Shown piece after piece: positions 55,701-57,064 of a stretch of DNA of 57,064 nucleotides. The translations under genes were made by a program, and so were the position numbers. Position 1 is the stretch's first letter; each line of letters starts with the position of its first letter. Where the stretch lies: assembly GCF_009299485.1 (NCBI RefSeq), contig NZ_WBSO01000009.1, forward strand, positions 1-57,064, in the 5' to 3' direction. The notes below the pieces were generated by a model that saw nothing but the letters and a program-made list of their open reading frames with translations, did no database searches and had not been told where the DNA came from. Source of the DNA: Bifidobacterium apri. Its GTDB lineage: Bacteria > Actinomycetota > Actinomycetes > Actinomycetales > Bifidobacteriaceae.

Positions 55701-56846
55701 ATGGCAAAAGACGAAAAAGAAGCCAAGGAGCAGAACGGCAAGACGGAGAAGTCCCATAACGACGTCAAGCTGTTTGAGCCGTTCACCCTGCGCGGGCTGA
55801 AGATGCGCAACCGCATCTGGTTGCCGCCGATGGACACGTATTCCGTGTATGCGCAGGACGGCAAGCCGACGCCGTTCCACTATCAGCATTATGTATCGCG
55901 CGCGATTGGCGGGTTCGGCATGGTCATCGTCGAATCCACCGCGGTAAGCCCCGAAGGGCGTATCTCCCCGTGTGATGTCGGCTTGTGGAACGACGACCAG
56001 ATCCAAGCGTGGCGTTGGATTGTCGAAGGCGCCAAAGCGACCGGCGCGCGTATCGGCGTGCAACTCAACCACGCCGGCAGAAAAGGCAATACCGGCAGTT
56101 TCTCGCTGGGGTACATCCACGAGAATGTGCCGCAGGATAAAGGCGGCTGGCAGACCGTCGCCCCCAGCCCGATCCCGTATGCGAAACTGGATGCCCCTCG
56201 CGAGCTCACCATCGATGAGATCCACGGGATTGTCACACAGTTCCGCGATGCTGCGGCGCGTGCCGTGGCCGCAGGGTTTGACATGGTGGAAATCCATGCC
56301 GCGCACGGGTATCTGCTGTCGGAGTTCCTCGATCCGCTGACGAACCGGCGTGAGGACGAGTACGGCAGTTCGTTGGAGAACCGGATGCGTCTCGTGGTTG
56401 AAGTCGTGGATGCTGTCCGCCAAGTGATTCCTGAATACATGCCGCTTGTGGTGCGGGTCTCCGCAACCGATTGGGCGGCCGGCGGTTGGGATCTGGTCCA
56501 GACCGTGGAACTGTCGCGCGTCCTGAAGGACCATGGCGTCGATTTGATGGATGTGTCGACCGGCAGCATCATCCCGCATGTGAATGTGCCGGTCACAGAC
56601 GGCTGGCAGGTGCCGTTTGCCGCGGCGATCCGCAAGGAAGCCGAGATTCCCGTGAGCGCGGTCGGGCTGATCACCAAGCCCAAGCAGGCGGAGAAGATTG
56701 TGCGCAAAGGCAAGGCGGATGTCGTGGAAATCGGGCGTGCCGCGCTGCGCGACCCGTATTGGCCGTTGCGCGCCGCCTACAAGCTGGGTGTGCCCGCCGA
56801 CCAGGCGCCGTACGCGGACCAGTACCGTAGGGGCGCCTACTGCTGA
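55701..56846 (+). CDS. NADPH dehydrogenase-like flavoprotein (OYE/NamA type)
   Basis: A 381-residue FMN enzyme of the old yellow enzyme family. After a charged N-terminal extension of about 22 residues the barrel begins with 'LFEPFTLRGLKMRNRIWLPPM'. 'VQLNHAGRKG' carries the substrate-binding His of the YqjM/NamA class, then 'GFDMVEIHAAHGYLLSEFLDP', 'NRREDEYGSSLENRMRL', and 'DVVEIGRAALRDPYWPLRAA' for phosphate binding. The ATG at 55701 follows AAGGAG; the longer frame to 55584 lacks support. It probably reduces activated C=C bonds using NAD(P)H; the natural substrate is unknown. Confidence 0.92.
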   Translation: MAKDEKEAKEQNGKTEKSHNDVKLFEPFTLRGLKMRNRIWLPPMDTYSVYAQDGKPTPFHYQHYVSRAIGGFGMVIVESTAVSPEGRISPCDVGLWNDDQIQAWRWIVEGAKATGARIGVQLNHAGRKGNTGSFSLGYIHENVPQDKGGWQTVAPSPIPYAKLDAPRELTIDEIHGIVTQFRDAAARAVAAGFDMVEIHAAHGYLLSEFLDPLTNRREDEYGSSLENRMRLVVEVVDAVRQVIPEYMPLVVRVSATDWAAGGWDLVQTVELSRVLKDHGVDLMDVSTGSIIPHVNVPVTDGWQVPFAAAIRKEAEIPVSAVGLITKPKQAEKIVRKGKADVVEIGRAALRDPYWPLRAAYKLGVPADQAPYADQYRRGAYC

Positions 56847-56883
56847 CTGCTGGCCGCCGAAACCGCTGGATAAGGTTGGACCG

Positions 56884-56922
56884 ACAGGGGATGGCCGGGT
56901 TGATGCCCGATTCACCCCCTGT
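56884..56922 (+). terminator. Hairpin after the OYE gene
   Basis: ACAGGGG (56884-56890) and CCCCTGT (56916-56922) with an inner GGG/CCC pairing. It has no T tract, so the call is weak. Confidence 0.4.
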
Positions 56923-56955
56923 GGGTTCTCGTACGATCCCGTTTTCAAAGTGCAA

Positions 56956-57020
56956 GTGCAACACCTCGGCTAGGGTTGTGGGTTGAAAGAGAAATAACAA
57001 TCCCTGGAAAGGTGTTGCAC
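56956..57020. repeat. Inverted repeat over the transposase translation start
   Basis: GTGCAACACCT (56956-56966) and AGGTGTTGCAC (57010-57020) are perfect 11-bp inverted repeats. The right copy overlaps the GGAAAGG ribosome site (57006-57012) just before the transposase ATG. Confidence 0.7.
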
Positions 57021-57022
57021 CG

Positions 57023-57064
57023 ATGCCATCCTACAATCACCTGACGGCAAGCGAGCGGGTCCTG
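57023..57064 (+). CDS. IS30-family transposase, N-terminus only
   Basis: The last 42 bases encode 'MPSYNHLTASERVL', which is the typical beginning of bifidobacterial IS30-family transposases, whose next residues form a helix-turn-helix for binding the element ends. A GGAAAGG ribosome site lies 10 bases before the ATG. The reading frame is open at the window edge, so whether the gene is intact cannot be told. Confidence 0.75.
   Translation, partial: MPSYNHLTASERVL

Larger units (their letters stand above)
56935..57064 (+). mobile_element. Left end of an IS30-family element (truncated by the window)
   Basis: The start of an IS30-type transposase at 57023 marks the element. The exact left boundary is not visible; an inverted-repeat-like TTTTCAAAGTGCAAGTGCAA at 56942-56961 is the best candidate. 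Length, right end and target duplication lie outside the window. Confidence 0.6.

Noticed and set aside
55662..56948. 428-codon minus-strand frame over the OYE gene
   Set aside because: Antisense shadow; the plus-strand protein has all flavin-binding motifs and a good ribosome site.

Overview
The window looks like a chromosomal segment of a Bifidobacterium or a close relative. This rests on high GC with G/C-ending codons in the conserved genes, Gram-positive actinobacterial cell-wall genes (DUF348-G5 lytic protein, class A PBP, L,D-transpeptidase), a GlxR/CrpMt-type regulator, IS30- and IS21-type sequences, and several genes with a -10 box directly before the start codon. No 16S or marker phylogeny is present, so the species cannot be named.

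Layout. (1) 0-4.5 kb: surface proteins. These are a secreted LGFP-repeat protein cut by the left edge, a small membrane-anchored protein, and a GH25 lysozyme lipoprotein with nine QxW-type repeats. (2) 4.5-18 kb: glycan assembly. There is a polyprenyl-phosphate-type glycosyltransferase, UDP-glucose dehydrogenase, a leftward operon with a 1134-residue DUF4422 plus double GT2 protein and three paralogous polytopic membrane proteins, and a divergent GT2. (3) 18-20.7 kb: an AT-richer island with an IS21-type transposase relic, a solitary OLD/RecF-like AAA ATPase and a second probable transposase relic. (4) 20.7-30.9 kb: dTDP-rhamnose synthesis (rmlB, an rmlC-rmlD fusion, rmlA), a Wzm/Wzt-type ABC glycan exporter, a GT2, and an LtaS/MdoB-like phosphoglycerol transferase. 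(5) 31-37 kb: a protein of unknown function, a BY-type tyrosine autokinase fused to a Wzz domain, a large single-pass surface protein, and a DUF348-G5-lytic protein. (6) 37.6-57 kb: mostly conserved housekeeping genes: thioredoxin, a DUF4916/Nudix-like protein, an alpha/beta hydrolase, nudC, an L,D-transpeptidase, gcvH, an App1-type phosphatase, ptrB, leuB, a TM2 protein, a permuted lipoate ligase, a Crp-type regulator, a class A PBP, an NamA/OYE-type reductase and the start of an IS30 transposase.

How it works together. Regions 2, 4 and 5 read as one surface-polysaccharide locus. It makes UDP-glucuronate and dTDP-rhamnose, assembles a glycan with several GT2 enzymes, exports it by an ABC transporter with a glycan-recognition-like tail, and probably decorates it with glycerol phosphate. 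A tyrosine kinase of the type that normally controls chain length in Wzy-dependent systems sits beside it.

Most unusual points. A lipoate ligase has its accessory domain at the N-terminus and lies near an orphan gcvH and an OYE-type reductase. Nine genes look leaderless. A lone AAA ATPase lies between mobile-element relics. Two copies of an 18-bp operator-like palindrome are 73 bp apart upstream of the DUF4916 gene. I found no tRNA, rRNA or CRISPR array.
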